The notes beneath the pieces are model-generated. The model worked only from the letters and a program-made list of their open reading frames with translations. It was not told the DNA's origin and searched no databases. This document shows positions 25,901 through 34,958 of a stretch of DNA of 64,000 nucleotides, in pieces. The DNA lies in assembly GCF_003073045.1 (NCBI RefSeq), contig NC_037599.1, forward strand, positions 3,286,001-3,350,000. Direction: 5' to 3'. Made by a program: the position numbers and the translations under genes. The stretch's first letter is position 1. Each line of letters begins with the position of its first letter. The DNA is from Pomacea canaliculata (Eukaryota; Mollusca; Gastropoda; Architaenioglossa; Ampullariidae).

Positions 25901-28900
25901 CCAGCTGATTAAAACCCCACAACAGGTAATTTCAATCTATTTTGTGTACAAGTGTCTTAAAATATGTGCAAGCAAGCAGGTAGGTGTATACACACACACT
26001 GTGGAACATACCTCTGAACTGGACGTACAGCAAGGCTGTTTTGGGTTTCTCTCACCTTTGAGCTGTGCACTTCACTGTCTTGACTATAAATGGGGACATC
26101 CATGTATATGCATGAGATCTCGACTGGCTCTAGAATTTTGACTCGAAGAGTGCTGCTGCCTCTAAACAATGTGAGGACCCACACCATCATTGGCCCAGCA
26201 ATCTTATACTTTGAACAGACAATGACTGAAAACTAAGTGTTCTACAAAAAACAATGGGTGTTATATGTTCTTGAAAAATAGTTTTTAGGCAACACGCCAA
26301 TCTAATCTAGATGCACTGACGATAAAAACAATTTTAACACTTGACTGTAGTCACATGTCCGATCAGATATGGCTCGAGATCAGAAATTACCTTAAAGGTC
26401 ATCACAAAAACATTGTTTTTCCCTGCCCTAAAATTGTGTTTTAAAACAATAACATGTAATATAACAGTAAAAGTATAAGGTGTAATAGAAAAATCTTGGA
26501 AGGAGGAGAGAGGTAAAAGAAATCAATATTTAGCTGCACAAACAGTATTTGCATAAAATTTGGATTTAACAATTTATCTCACATGTACAATGCACAGATA
26601 ACAATCTTCAGTATATATGTAGTGAACACTTAAATGGTTACACAGAAGTTAGCATCTTCTAGAATAAATGGAAAGTAATTGAGAAGATATAAGCGTTTAA
26701 CAACACGATTCCCAAATATAAGTGAGTTACCCACGCCAGGTGGTTTGTAGGTAAAGGTTGTCCCATAACCTTTTCAGGTCGTTGGGCAGAGAGGAGTGAG
26801 AGATCTTGCTTTTCTCGGGGCCAGCTTTAATTAAGTGAGGGCGGTGACCATCTCCTCTCTCTCACTGCCTTACCTTCCCCAACCCTCTATGGCGTCAGCT
26901 GGTTCGACTGAGGGAAGTTTGGTGTGCTACTCGCTTATCAAATCAGCACACTTTCAATGCTGTAACAACTCAGCTAATCAGCTTGTAAGCCTCAATATGG
27001 AGCAAAAGGTTATTAGCTTGAGCCTTCCCCAGGCGACTAAACTCACAACCTTAGGGACCTGATTTACCAGGGAATACGAAAATTTGAAAAAAAAAAAGAA
27101 GTAAAAATGCTAAGCTGGCCCAGACTTTGCATATGTTGAGCCCAAGACATGGTGACTCCATAGATCCCTGCTCTGATAGTAACTAGACTATTCTATTTGT
27201 ATGAAAACCTTTACCTACCCAGGCTGCTATGACTAATGAGCTTGTCTTTGCAAATATCCCTAATGATGAAAAGCTGTAACTTTCTGGTTGTAGTCAGCCC
27301 AATCATATCAGTAACGTGCTTTAAAGAAATAAACAGCACATTCGTGTAGTGCCTTTTTCCAGCATCAGCCGGACCTCAAGGTGCTTTACATATAAGCACA
27401 TCATATTAATTTATACATATAATAATAATTAAATAATATAATATTAATACATTATATTAATAAAACAAGTAGAAAAATGTTATTTCTAGGTGCCATGGAA
27501 CAGCCATTCCCCCTTTCTTTAGTGATCCAACCTGATAGTTAGGATCCAGCAGGCCCAGCAGGAAGAAGGGGTGCAACTTGCAAAAGCGAGAAAACAGATG
27601 AATATGGAAGACATGCCACTGACAGCATAGTCTGATATAAAACTTGCCGACATGTCATTGGGATATTGGTAGTGGCTAAGTTCTACTGTAAAACACAAGG
27701 GTAAGGCATATGGACTTGAAAATCTCAGGAAACAGATTCATGGCAAATGAATAATTCTGTGCAACGCCTTGACAGCAGCAGCTGCAGTGTCTGCATCAGC
27801 AAAACGATGGCTGTGCCTCTAAGAACTTGAGCTGTGACTGAGCTCTTGGTAACCACCAACTTTTCTTTTTGGTGAATACTGCGTTCCCATCATTGTCAAT
27901 CCAGACTATGCAGGACTCCTATAGCACATGTTCTGACATAAATATAAAACTCCTGGATGAATTTTGGACACAATAACCACAAGAATGAGCATCTGTCTTA
28001 ATGGTAATAAAATATACAGTCAGATTTTCTTATTTAAAAATTCATTTTAAAATCAAACATACCTGATTTATTATACAACACTCTAAAGAGAATTGCAAAA
28101 AAAAACCCCAAAAAAAAAAAAACAGGCACATAGTTCCCACACTTCACAGTTACTTTCAACCAAACATTCTCTAGCTTTCAGACCATGTGACAGATTTATC
28201 AGCTCTCTACATTTATCCCAAGCAACAGGTTATCAAAATCCTCAGTAACTTCTTTCAGCGTGTGTGGGTGCACACATGCACACTTACACTCTCTCTCCAT
28301 GCGCTTGTTATGAATGTATTTGTATGCCTGATAACATGAAGCCTAGAATTTAGAAACAGCTCATTCTTTTGCAAGTGGGATGCGTTCTTGATTTTTAATT
28401 TGCATGCATCATGTATATGACCCAACAACAAATCCAAGAACGAATTGTGTCTGGATTGAGATCAAGTGCATTTGCAAAGCCAATGATCTGTTAGCACTAT
28501 CCCTCCTCCATCAGCTGGCCACTACGAGTAAAAGCGGCTTGCTGCCTTAATTGAATTAAGTCATCAGGGGAAGGCTCCTCAAATTCAAACTGTTTGATAT
28601 GATGCAAGACTACACTGGGAGCAGGAGCTTGCTTTCTTGTCTGGTATTTAAACTGAAATCTTTTAAATTTCACAGTCCTGTGCAGTTTTATGTTTGTCTT
28701 CTTCCTCCCACAGTCAAAATCAGACCGCCATTGAAGGCCAAGGCATTTAGCAAAGAGGGATGGAGGCTTTACAAGCGCACAATCAAATGACTCCTTATTA
28801 CAAAAATCGTAGTTTTGATTTTCAAATTCTGGTATGAAGAGAATAGGTTCATTGATCTTAAGACTGTTTATAGTATCTTCAAGATTGCTATCTCTTTCAT

Positions 28901-31900
28901 GCGATTTTTGTGGTTTTTTCAGGCAGGATTCTAAAGACAACACATTATGTTCCTGCTTCTCATTAAATAACATGTCTTGTGAATTCAAATCAGGGAGTAT
29001 TTGAACCAACCCAACACTGTTTCTCAGTCTTAAACCTAAGACTGTAATATCCAGATCTTTTGCTTTCTCTGGAAATTCCTTGGATCTGAGCTGCAAACAA
29101 GATGCATTTTCAACATCTGGTTGACTAACCATAGCCTGAGAAACTCCATGTTGCTTTACTAGGGCTGCCAAGGACAGACCACTATCTGAACTCTTGGACA
29201 CAAGAGATTTCTCTTCTTTTGCCTCAGACTGTGTGTGAAGTAAGAAGCTTTTACTCTCAGTGTGTCTCCTTGCAAGATCTGTGAGGGAAGGTCTACTCTC
29301 TGGTGAAGACTTAACATCACTTTGTACGCTGTCTTCTCCTTCCATCTGTGCTGAATCACACAAGTGCAGAATCTTCTTCTGTTCAAGAACTCCTAACCGA
29401 CAAGGTGTTGTATGACATTTTTCTCCAGTTTTTAAACAAGTGTTGCTGAAGTTTGCTTCTGGCTGGATTTGACATGAAGAATTTTCTGCTTCACTTCTTT
29501 GGGAAATCAGGGCAGATAAGCTTGGTTTGAATCCTTTGTTGCTGGAGTCACTAAGGACAGTAGCATCCTTCATGCCTGCTTTCTTACTGGAATGCATTTG
29601 CACAAGCTTAGCAAGAGATTTGTCTTGCTCTTCTTTCTTTAGCTCTCCGGAAACATGAGCTCCTGCATCTTGCAATCCTGACTGTTTTCCCTTGTCAAGC
29701 TTGCTAAAAGCCTCTGTATGAGAGGGACCTGGAGTTTCCAGGTTGAAATGGAAGTCCAATTTCAAGCTTTTTTTGTCACTGAACAGCCTTGAAAAAGCAG
29801 ACTTTTCACCTGCTGAGCTCTTTGCACTGACTGACACTGCTGGTTGCTTCTCTAACAAAAAACTTTTACTAGAGGACGTAGGCACAACCTTCTGTTCTTC
29901 ATTCACATCCTTGAATCCACCTGATAAAGGTGACAATGTGTTACTTTTCTCTGGTGGTTTATGCGCAGGTAAAATAATGCCAAAGGGCAACTTATTGCTA
30001 CTCTGTGTTACTGGAGGCAGTACTTTCTGATTATCAAGACAATCTATTTCAAGAAGCAAAGCTTCAATGCTCTTATCATCTCCTTACCTTACAATGGCCA
30101 TGAGTCACAAAGCAAGTCACATTAAGGCCATGCGGAATTTCACACAGGTACCATGGGCACAAGGCATGGAAAAAAAAGGGAAAGAAGGGCACATAATCAG
30201 ATACCACAAGTCATACTAAAACATGTGTACAACTAGTCAGATACTAAAAAAGTAATTTATGTCACAGCTCACCACGTATCTGTTAATGAAAAAGAAACTA
30301 AGATTAGTTGTTCATCTGGCAAACTTGCTTTTAGATTTTCCCCTCAATCCTGAAATGCCAGTTTCACTAGGATCTAACTTCTCCTCCAGACTTCTGTTCT
30401 AAGGAACTGCTGCATTCAAAAGAGGAATAAACTCTCCAGAGAGTTAACTTAAAAGGTATTTCTTACAAGTCAAGAGTGAGCTATGAAGACTGATTTAAAC
30501 CAAAAAATTCTACATAAAGCAGGGTCCAAGACAATTACCTTGTGCATGGTCCCTTTTTTTTCTTTGTGGTCTTTGAGGCTTGGGGGCATCTGCAATGTAA
30601 AACAAACTGCATAATAGCTGAAACAAAATTGTACCTTAAAAACTTTTTTTTTTTAAAGCTTAAAGACTTCAATCACAAGTCTCCATAAAGTGTCAATTGA
30701 ATGTCTATCTGCTGGCACCACCACATCTTACTGGCCTGTTATCACTGAATCAAAAAGAGGTTGCGGCAAGTGGAGTTTCATTTGGTTGGCCATGTCAGCA
30801 ACATGCCTCACTGCACATGGACAGTCTCAAAGTGTCTGAGTAGATTTATGTGTAGAAGGTATTAATACCATCTGGCCACACAAACAACTGTGGCTTAACA
30901 CTACACATACCCTGATGACTAAGAACTTCATTGAGTGCTGCCTCCAAATTATAATTGTGCCGCACAACTGCATCTGTAAGAACAGCTTCTGAAATGCTGT
31001 CACCCAAGATATTGTGCAGTTCATCAAGGCAGCTGTGAAGCAGTGCTGCAAATTATTTAAAAAACTGTTTTGAATATGTGAATTTCATGACAAGAATTAA
31101 ATGATGGTAGCTTAAGACTTTAAGACATTTATTCATTTGAAATGGTGTACTCCACTTAAAGTGGCAAAGACAATAGTTGGACAGATAAAATTATCACTTC
31201 TTATAAGTACAGATGATTACTTAGGCTTATATAATAATAAATGTATGATTTACATAACGCCTAATTATGCTCATTAAGGAGCCTATGCTCTCAGCGCTAA
31301 GTAGGAGACGAACAGAATATGAAAGACAGAATGAGAAACAATAATGCAGACAAGTAACAAAAGACAAAAAGAGGAATCAGAGAAAAAAAAATAAGTGTCA
31401 TAAATCTGCAGAGAAGGACAAGCAGGTGGACTAGTCGAATGACTATAATCATAAATGTTGACAGTTATGTCGATTGGTGTAAAGAGTAATGACCATGGAA
31501 CAGATGTTTTTAGTGAACGTTTAGATCGTGCAGCATAGGAACTAAAAATCTGGTGACTGTATATGATTGTCCCAGTGACAGGGATAGAGCCTGTATGGTC
31601 ATCAGGCTTAAATCAATTTTATGTGTTTTCTACTTTCTTTATTCTGTTGGTGCTTACTCATGCACTAATTACTGGTAATGATTTTTAAAAATAAGCTGTG
31701 TTATTGCTATTTTAATAACACTGTCCTGCCCTTTGCACTAAGAGGAATAAAATTATGGTGTACCCTGGTCTGCTTTTGATGCTGCATCTTGTTTGGGTGA
31801 GGTTGTCGCCTCCATACTGATGTCATCAGCATTTTCCTCAGGTATTTCTTCCGCCCCCATATAAGAAGAAAGATCTACACCTCTATCTCGATTGAAGGTA

Positions 31901-34124
31901 AACTGGGCAGCTGTGTAAGATAAGAAGAAGAATAAAAATATAAAAACTACCAAAGACAGAACTATAAGAACCCCTAAAAAATCACCTTCTAATTTCTCAT
32001 TCACACTCTCTCACTCTTTCTCATCTTCTCTCCCTGCCTCCCCAGTCATTTACTCCATGCAAAAAATACTGTGTTGCCAGCATAAAAGCTCAAGCCTCGA
32101 TTTCTACAAAAACAATCATCATCGGAGTAAGTACTGTGTATTTAGAAATAACATTATGGAACCGATACATAATAACCAATGGCTGGATGAAGCAATTTAA
32201 AATCCATTCACTATATTGTATCAATCTATCAATTACCTTTCTGATTACTAACTTATTTAAAGGTAATAGAATGCTATGTGTTCACAAATTAAATAATAGG
32301 AAATAGCATAGAATGAATATTTAGTGAAATGACACTGAAAATTTTTTTAATTTGCTTAGGGTGGACAGAAACACAGCTCATTGTGTTTTTTCCTTAAATC
32401 AACAGCACCAAAGGACAATGTATTACAGATTGCTAATATTCACTATTCCAGGCATGTCAAATAGTGTCAGAGGCTGCATAGGTCACATCTGTGTTGTCAT
32501 GAGGGCCACACACATGTACAGTGTCCTTTGTGCGGGCCGCATGTTTGCACTATTCTATTATCTGCTGAAACAAAAATGCTTCAGCAAGACTACAACATAG
32601 ATTCTACAGACACAAAAAGCTAGAAGGCTCCCAGGTTACGTAACGTTATCATCTGAAACTTTGTTTTTTCAACTGATGCACCAAGTCTCTTCCAAGCAGA
32701 TGACGCAAATCTGGCAGTGAAGAAAAGGTCATTTGCCATGCCCAAGAGTGAAGTGTTGAGGTCCACCCCTTTTATCCAAAGCTCATGACATTAGATCTCT
32801 AGTGGTCTAAGATAGGTAGACAGTACCTGTTGATGGTGACACACAGTATCTGTCCTCATATGAATGCCCCATGTCATACTCATCATCCTCATACCGCTCT
32901 GGGGAAGAAAGAAATCACCATTTCAATGCTAACACTCTTCCCAGACCATGAGCAAATATATCATGTTCATGCACATGTGTTTGTCTATGTACATGTGCAT
33001 ACATTCAAATATGAGAATTAAAAATATAACAAGAACAGAAAAAATGACAAATTCACAATATTAGCTAGTTTTTCATAAAAGAAAGTTTTAATATTTACTA
33101 AGCTCTTTATTTGTTACCCTTGTCATCCTCTTTTGAAAAAGTGACAGAATATGCTTTTACTTTGAAAATGTAGTCTGTCTACTGCACAATGCTGCAAAAA
33201 GTTCTGTGTGAAATATATTTTCATGTGTCTAATTTTTACCAGCAGGTCTGTTTGAAAAAGTCTCAATATCACCTTTTCTGTATCCTTCCATTATAACACT
33301 TGTTGAAAGCTTTCAAACTTACAGGCACCTTTAATTTCCATATGCTGTGGATCCATACTTGGTATACTTAGAAAACTATTTAAAAACCCAGACTATCCAT
33401 GGATGAGCTTGGTGATAGAAATGCAATGGTGGTAACAAAATTGCTCTGATAGCACATGAACGAATGCCAAATCTGGCAGCATCATTTACATTGGTTAATT
33501 CTACTTTATTTGTGGAAAAATATGCTACTCAATGGCACACATAAATCTAGGAGTCCTATCCATAAAGTCATCTGGGTTTGGGTGCAATGCTCACACTTTT
33601 ACTAATAGCCAACGATTCACACCAGCAACACAGTGCCCATTCACCATCTATAAAAGCAGCCCCACTGTCCTTTTTCACTTATTCAACCCAACAATTATGC
33701 TGGGTGGAGGTCATCAGTGCTTGCATCTTCCTGACTCGACAAAACTGGATGGGGTGAAGGCTTGTACTATCAAAAGGGTTAGGACCAGTTTAGCACCCAT
33801 GGTTTTGTTCATGTGTTCTTCACCGTGAGAAAAATAAAAAATGAAAAAACGAGAAAGGAGACAAGGACTAACAGCCCAAATGACACGGGCGCATTTTGCG
33901 CGAGTGAGAGAGACAGGTGGGTGAGTGGAGTTGGCATGTGCAAGCTATTGTATGAATGAGCGCGCCTATAAAAATATTAGTGAGGAACAAGCAAGACGGA
34001 GGATCCTTATGCTGTTTCAAATAATGAATGGCGCATTGTGTCCGAGTAGAGGCTGTTCTTCTCTTCAAAAAACACACTCACCATCTTCATAGTTCATACT
34101 ACGGACAATTCTGTGTCTTGACAT
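13875..34124 (-). CDS. HBS1L: HBS1-like translational GTPase, long form (17 exons)
   Basis: Exons 1-5 and 7-18 give 724 codons plus stop once a single extra base in exon 16 is discounted (human HBS1L has 684). The order is an N-terminal HBS1_N region (about 1-132), a Ser/Thr-rich linker (about 133-285), then an EF-Tu-like G domain and two beta-barrels. GTPase motifs are all present: GHVDAGKST at 298-306, R-G-V-T-M-D at 353-358, D-A-P-G-H at 375-379, N-K-M-D at 437-440 and S-G-L-A-G-E-N at 476-482. HBS1 binds Pelota (DOM34) and rescues ribosomes stalled at mRNA ends in the cytoplasm. All splice junctions are GT-AG and phases agree throughout, except that exon 16 is one base too long. The gene is divergent from ITPA. 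An alternative terminal exon (28497-30082) gives a second product. Confidence 0.95.
14205..14349 (-). CDS. HBS1L: HBS1L exon 17 (domain III end)
   Basis: Encodes C-L-T-K-N then [15 protein letters not shown] and G-H-T-I-A-A-G, the conserved last beta-barrel strands of eRF3/HBS1 GTPases. The donor GAAGAG|GTGGGG is modest. Reading through it adds five codons after Val and stops at 14184-14186, giving an alternative V-G-A-A-N-L end. Confidence 0.9.
14730..14831 (-). CDS. HBS1L: HBS1L exon 16, with a 1-base frameshift
   Basis: Encodes [17 protein letters not shown] then S-T-G-E; the family continues V-x-K-x-K-P-K. Here an extra A (in the three bases 14750-14752) shifts the frame right after Glu657 and gives TAA at 14738-14736. 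The exon is 102 bases; 101 are needed to match the phase of exon 17, which independently supports a single inserted base. Confidence 0.85.
14750..14752 (-). other. HBS1L: Frameshift site in HBS1L exon 16
   Basis: GAA-AGT is read where the family needs GAA-GTC: one A too many in an AAA run. Taken literally, the protein would end at residue 661, losing the last 67 residues of domain III. Confidence 0.8.
15070..15173 (-). CDS. HBS1L: HBS1L exon 15 (domain III start)
   Basis: Enters in phase 1 and leaves in phase 0 at CCT|GTGAGT. It encodes [18 protein letters not shown], the hallmark start of the HBS1/eRF3 C-terminal barrel. Confidence 0.92.
15470..15565 (-). CDS. HBS1L: HBS1L exon 14 (domain II end)
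   Basis: 32 codons, phase 1 to 1. It encodes [17 protein letters not shown] and N-V-N-L-G, matching A-A-G-D-H-V-S-L-T-L-x-G-x-D in the family. Confidence 0.92.
15968..16282. mobile_element. 315-bp MITE with 42-bp terminal inverted repeats
   Basis: The 42 bases from 15968 recur inverted at 16241-16282 with about two mismatches; the core is GACTTACCAGATGACATGAC. The 230-bp interior has no coding capacity. A close relative of the left arm plus interior lies inverted at 18163-18357, so the family has more than one copy in this intron. The family name is unknown to me. Confidence 0.8.
16290..18357. mobile_element. 2.07-kb element or composite with inverted ends, related to the neighbouring MITE
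   Basis: The 38 bases at 16290-16327 recur inverted at 18320-18357, both reading GACTGTACCAGATG ... ACCATA. The right end carries 150 bp more homology to the MITE interior (GCTCTTTAACCATCAAAAAG shared). Inside are three spaced copies of TCTTTTCTCAAG (near 17752, 17899, 18000) and a SINE. There is no transposase frame. It could be one non-autonomous transposon or two MITEs framing intron sequence. Confidence 0.6.
16550..16720 (-). mobile_element. tRNA-derived SINE, family A, copy 2
   Basis: The minus strand reads GGTGGCGCAAAGGTTGGT (A-box-like), then GGGTTTAGCTCTC at the B-box position, then the family body GCATGTGGCATCTGTTTAC. It sits inside the composite element. Confidence 0.75.
18358..18531 (-). 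CDS. HBS1L: HBS1L exon 13 (domain II)
   Basis: 58 codons, phase 1 to 1. It encodes [16 protein letters not shown] and [13 protein letters not shown], the domain II strands. Its donor GTATGT is the outermost part of the repeat end at 18320-18357. Confidence 0.92.
18823..19056 (-). CDS. HBS1L: HBS1L exon 12 (G4 and G5 motifs)
   Basis: 78 codons, phase 1 to 1. It carries N-K-M-D at residues 437-440, [11 protein letters not shown] at 472-482 and W-Y-K-G, as in all HBS1 proteins. Confidence 0.95.
19057..20072 (-). other. HBS1L intron 11
   Basis: 1-kb AT-rich intron in which I see no repeat, RNA gene or coding frame. Confidence 0.5.
20073..20189 (-). CDS. HBS1L: HBS1L exon 11 (G domain)
   Basis: 39 codons, phase 1 to 1. 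It encodes [19 protein letters not shown] and G-G-Q-T-R-E-H, the strand and helix after the D-A-P-G-H motif. Confidence 0.95.
20672..20784 (-). CDS. HBS1L: HBS1L exon 10 (switch I and G3)
   Basis: Carries R-G-V-T-M-D (switch I Thr356) and [14 protein letters not shown]. Enters in phase 2 and leaves in phase 1. The human R-E-R-G-V-T reads R-S-R-G-V-T here. Confidence 0.95.
21089..21248 (-). CDS. HBS1L: HBS1L exon 9 (P-loop)
   Basis: Continues the P-loop G-H-V-D-A-G-K-S-T (residues 298-306), then T-M-H-K-Y-E-Q-E-S and W-V-L-D-E-T. The glycine of the P-loop is split by the intron. Confidence 0.95.
21430..21590 (+). mobile_element. tRNA-derived SINE, family A, copy 3
   Basis: Plus-strand copy in HBS1L intron 8: GGTTGTACTGGGTTCAGCTC then GCATGTTGCATTTGTTTAC and GGGCTGGCTACCCTTG, aligning with copies 1 and 2. 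The head is shortened. Confidence 0.7.
21732..21814 (-). CDS. HBS1L: HBS1L exon 8 (start of G domain)
   Basis: Encodes [20 protein letters not shown] and I, the helix and first strand of the G domain. Enters in phase 2 and leaves in phase 1. Confidence 0.95.
22216..22576 (-). CDS. HBS1L: HBS1L exon 7 (Ser/Thr-rich linker)
   Basis: 121 residues of disordered linker (a run of six Ser, then R-P-S-T-P-H-K). Enters in phase 1, leaves in phase 2. It competes with the 28497-30082 exon for the donor of exon 5, since both acceptors are phase 1. Confidence 0.88.
23780..23975 (+). mobile_element. tRNA-derived SINE, family B
   Basis: Head AGTGCAGTGGTTAAAACACT (A box) and CAGGGTTCAGATCTTG (B box), then GGGTTTTCTCCAGGTATTCC and a CCTCCTCCTCCC tail block. 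The head resembles the copy near 58.2 kb more than family A. Confidence 0.75.
27310..27425 (-). mobile_element. LINE/SINE 3' tail
   Basis: The minus strand reads GTAAAGCACCTTGAGGTCCG then GGCACTACACGAATGTGCTG, a wording typical of non-LTR element 3' ends. It is followed on the plus strand by TAATA-rich simple sequence. Confidence 0.45.
28067..28072 (-). terminator. AATAAA polyadenylation signal of the SKI7-like isoform
   Basis: 425 bp downstream of the TAG of the alternative exon, on the minus strand, so this exon can end its own mRNA. Confidence 0.6.
28497..30082 (-). CDS. HBS1L: SKI7-like alternative terminal exon of HBS1L
   Basis: A single exon adding 527 codons to exons 1-5 to make a 677-residue protein without a GTPase domain. 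In animals and plants a short splice form of HBS1L plays the part of yeast Ski7, bridging the SKI helicase complex and the cytoplasmic exosome; this exon sits at the same place in the gene. The chain is Ser/Lys-rich and probably disordered. It has four spaced S-L-x-x-L repeats (residues 305-313, 337-345, 415-423, 453-461), a P-P-S-L-F-A block at 589-594 and a C-terminal [10 protein letters not shown] block at 648-657. The acceptor may be at 30083-30084 (start 30082) or 21 bases further (start 30061); both keep phase 1. The first acceptor lacks a good pyrimidine tract, so the exact start is uncertain. Confidence 0.82.
30539..30589 (-). CDS. HBS1L: HBS1L exon 5
   Basis: 17 codons, phase 1 to 1, encoding a basic P-Q-R-P-Q-R-K-K-R block. 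It is the branch point: its donor can join either exon 7 or the SKI7-like exon without breaking frame. Confidence 0.82.
30911..31045 (-). CDS. HBS1L: HBS1L exon 4 (HBS1_N helix bundle)
   Basis: 45 codons, phase 1 to 1. It encodes [14 protein letters not shown] and [14 protein letters not shown], matching the conserved N-terminal UBA-like bundle of HBS1. Confidence 0.92.
31215..31310. mobile_element. Fragment of a non-LTR 3' repeat
   Basis: The wording TTTACATAACGCCTAATTAT ... CTCAGCGCTAAG resembles the 3' region of non-LTR elements (GCGCCTAA ... AAGCGCT). In HBS1L intron 3; short and decayed. Confidence 0.4.
31764..31910 (-). CDS. HBS1L: HBS1L exon 3
   Basis: 49 codons, phase 1 to 1. It starts A-A-Q-F-T-F-N-R-D (human A-A-Q-F-I-Y) and continues with an acidic linker. 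Confidence 0.9.
31911..32826 (-). other. HBS1L intron 2
   Basis: AT-rich. At 32453-32550 there is a hAT-like repeat wording (AGGCATGTCAAA ... GGGCCGCATGTTTG), too short to classify firmly. Confidence 0.35.
32827..32898 (-). CDS. HBS1L: HBS1L exon 2
   Basis: 24 codons, phase 1 to 1. It encodes an acidic E-D-D-E-Y-D block then D-R-Y-C-V-S-P-S-T, matching D-D-Y-C-I-S-P-S-T of human HBS1L. Confidence 0.95.
32899..34081 (-). other. HBS1L intron 1
   Basis: 1.2-kb first intron with no repeat or gene that I can recognise; the plus-strand frame at 33532-33828 has no domain. Confidence 0.45.
34082..34124 (-). CDS. HBS1L: HBS1L exon 1 (start codon)
   Basis: ATG at 34124, [14 protein letters not shown], matching M-A-R-H-R-N-V-R ... 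N-Y in human. Donor GATG|GTGAGT. The start is fixed by this family match. Confidence 0.95.
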
Positions 34125-34871
34125 CTTGGAAGAAAGTATAAAATGTTTCCCTAATGGTCAGGAGTTTACAAATTTCTTGCTGGCAAAAGGCGAAAGTTTT
34201 GACGCAACACATCCATGGCGGAAGTTCTTTCACGTAGAGCATATCTACATTAGTTTCGGGTATGTTTAGACTCTAGGTCCATGTATTGAACATAACAATA
34301 AGTAATTAATAATAAGAAAATTATTCTTCTCTTCTAAAACTGTTTAATTCCGTCTACATATATAATACGAAACAATGTAATAACACATGGCAACAAGCTG
34401 TGTTGGACGCCTTTGAACCAAACACGGCAACGCGCGAATTAAGACAGTTACAATTTACACGGTGATAAATGCTTTTATAAACTTTGTATCTATCGAAATT
34501 AAGTTATCACGATTATACATACTACCTTTCTATGTTGCTGTTACTTATTTTTTTCTATTTTTACTCTGTCGACTTAAAATCTTTATATAAAAAAGATTGG
34601 GCAATCTCATCATGAATTTGTATCCCATGATCTCATATTTCCGAACGAAGATAATTTTAACTAAATGTCTTTATGCTTTGTAGTATTAATGTCGATAGCC
34701 AAAATAGCAATGCAAGTATTTCGTTTAACATGATGTTGTGAATGCAGTACCAATTTTATGTGATAGTTTCTCACCTATAAGTGCAGAACACTATATAATT
34801 GTTCCCATCAACATCATATATATAACTTCTCCGATTTCGCATTAAAGGAAACAGACCAGAATATTTTCAAG
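34125..34871. promoter_or_regulatory. Shared divergent promoter interval HBS1L / ITPA
   Basis: 747 bp separate the two start codons. A CATGGCGGAAGTT word at 34214-34226 combines a YY1-like ATGGCGG with an ETS-like CGGAAGT, about 90 bp upstream of the HBS1L ATG. The ITPA ATG itself lies in CAAGATGGC (34869-34877), a YY1-type start context. The rest is AT-rich. Transcription from both sides is inferred. Confidence 0.6.
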
Positions 34872-34958
34872 ATGGCAAGACCTATCACGCTGGTCACGGG
34901 CAACAAGAAGAAACTAGAGGAGTTTATCTTGATACTTGGGTCACAGTTCAAGGGTCAG
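34872..34958 (+). CDS. ITPA: ITPA exon 1
   Basis: 29 codons with the T-G-N-K-K-K motif; donor GTCAG|GTATGC, phase 0. Confidence 0.95.

Larger units (their letters stand above)
22577..28496 (-). other. HBS1L intron 6 region (5.9 kb)
   Basis: Lies between the SKI7-like exon and exon 7. It holds a SINE (23.8 kb), an unassigned segment rich in tRNA-like words (26720-27065) and a LINE 3' tail (27310-27425). I see no coding sequence; frames such as 25665-26141 look random. Confidence 0.5.

Noticed and set aside
25665-26141. 158-codon plus-strand frame in the HBS1L intron
   Set aside because: No domain and ordinary AT-rich intron composition; it looks like a chance frame.
28497-30059. A free-standing 520-codon minus-strand gene
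   Set aside because: It would have to start at TTG with no ATG; its frame continues upstream to an acceptor in the phase of HBS1L exon 5, so it is an exon.
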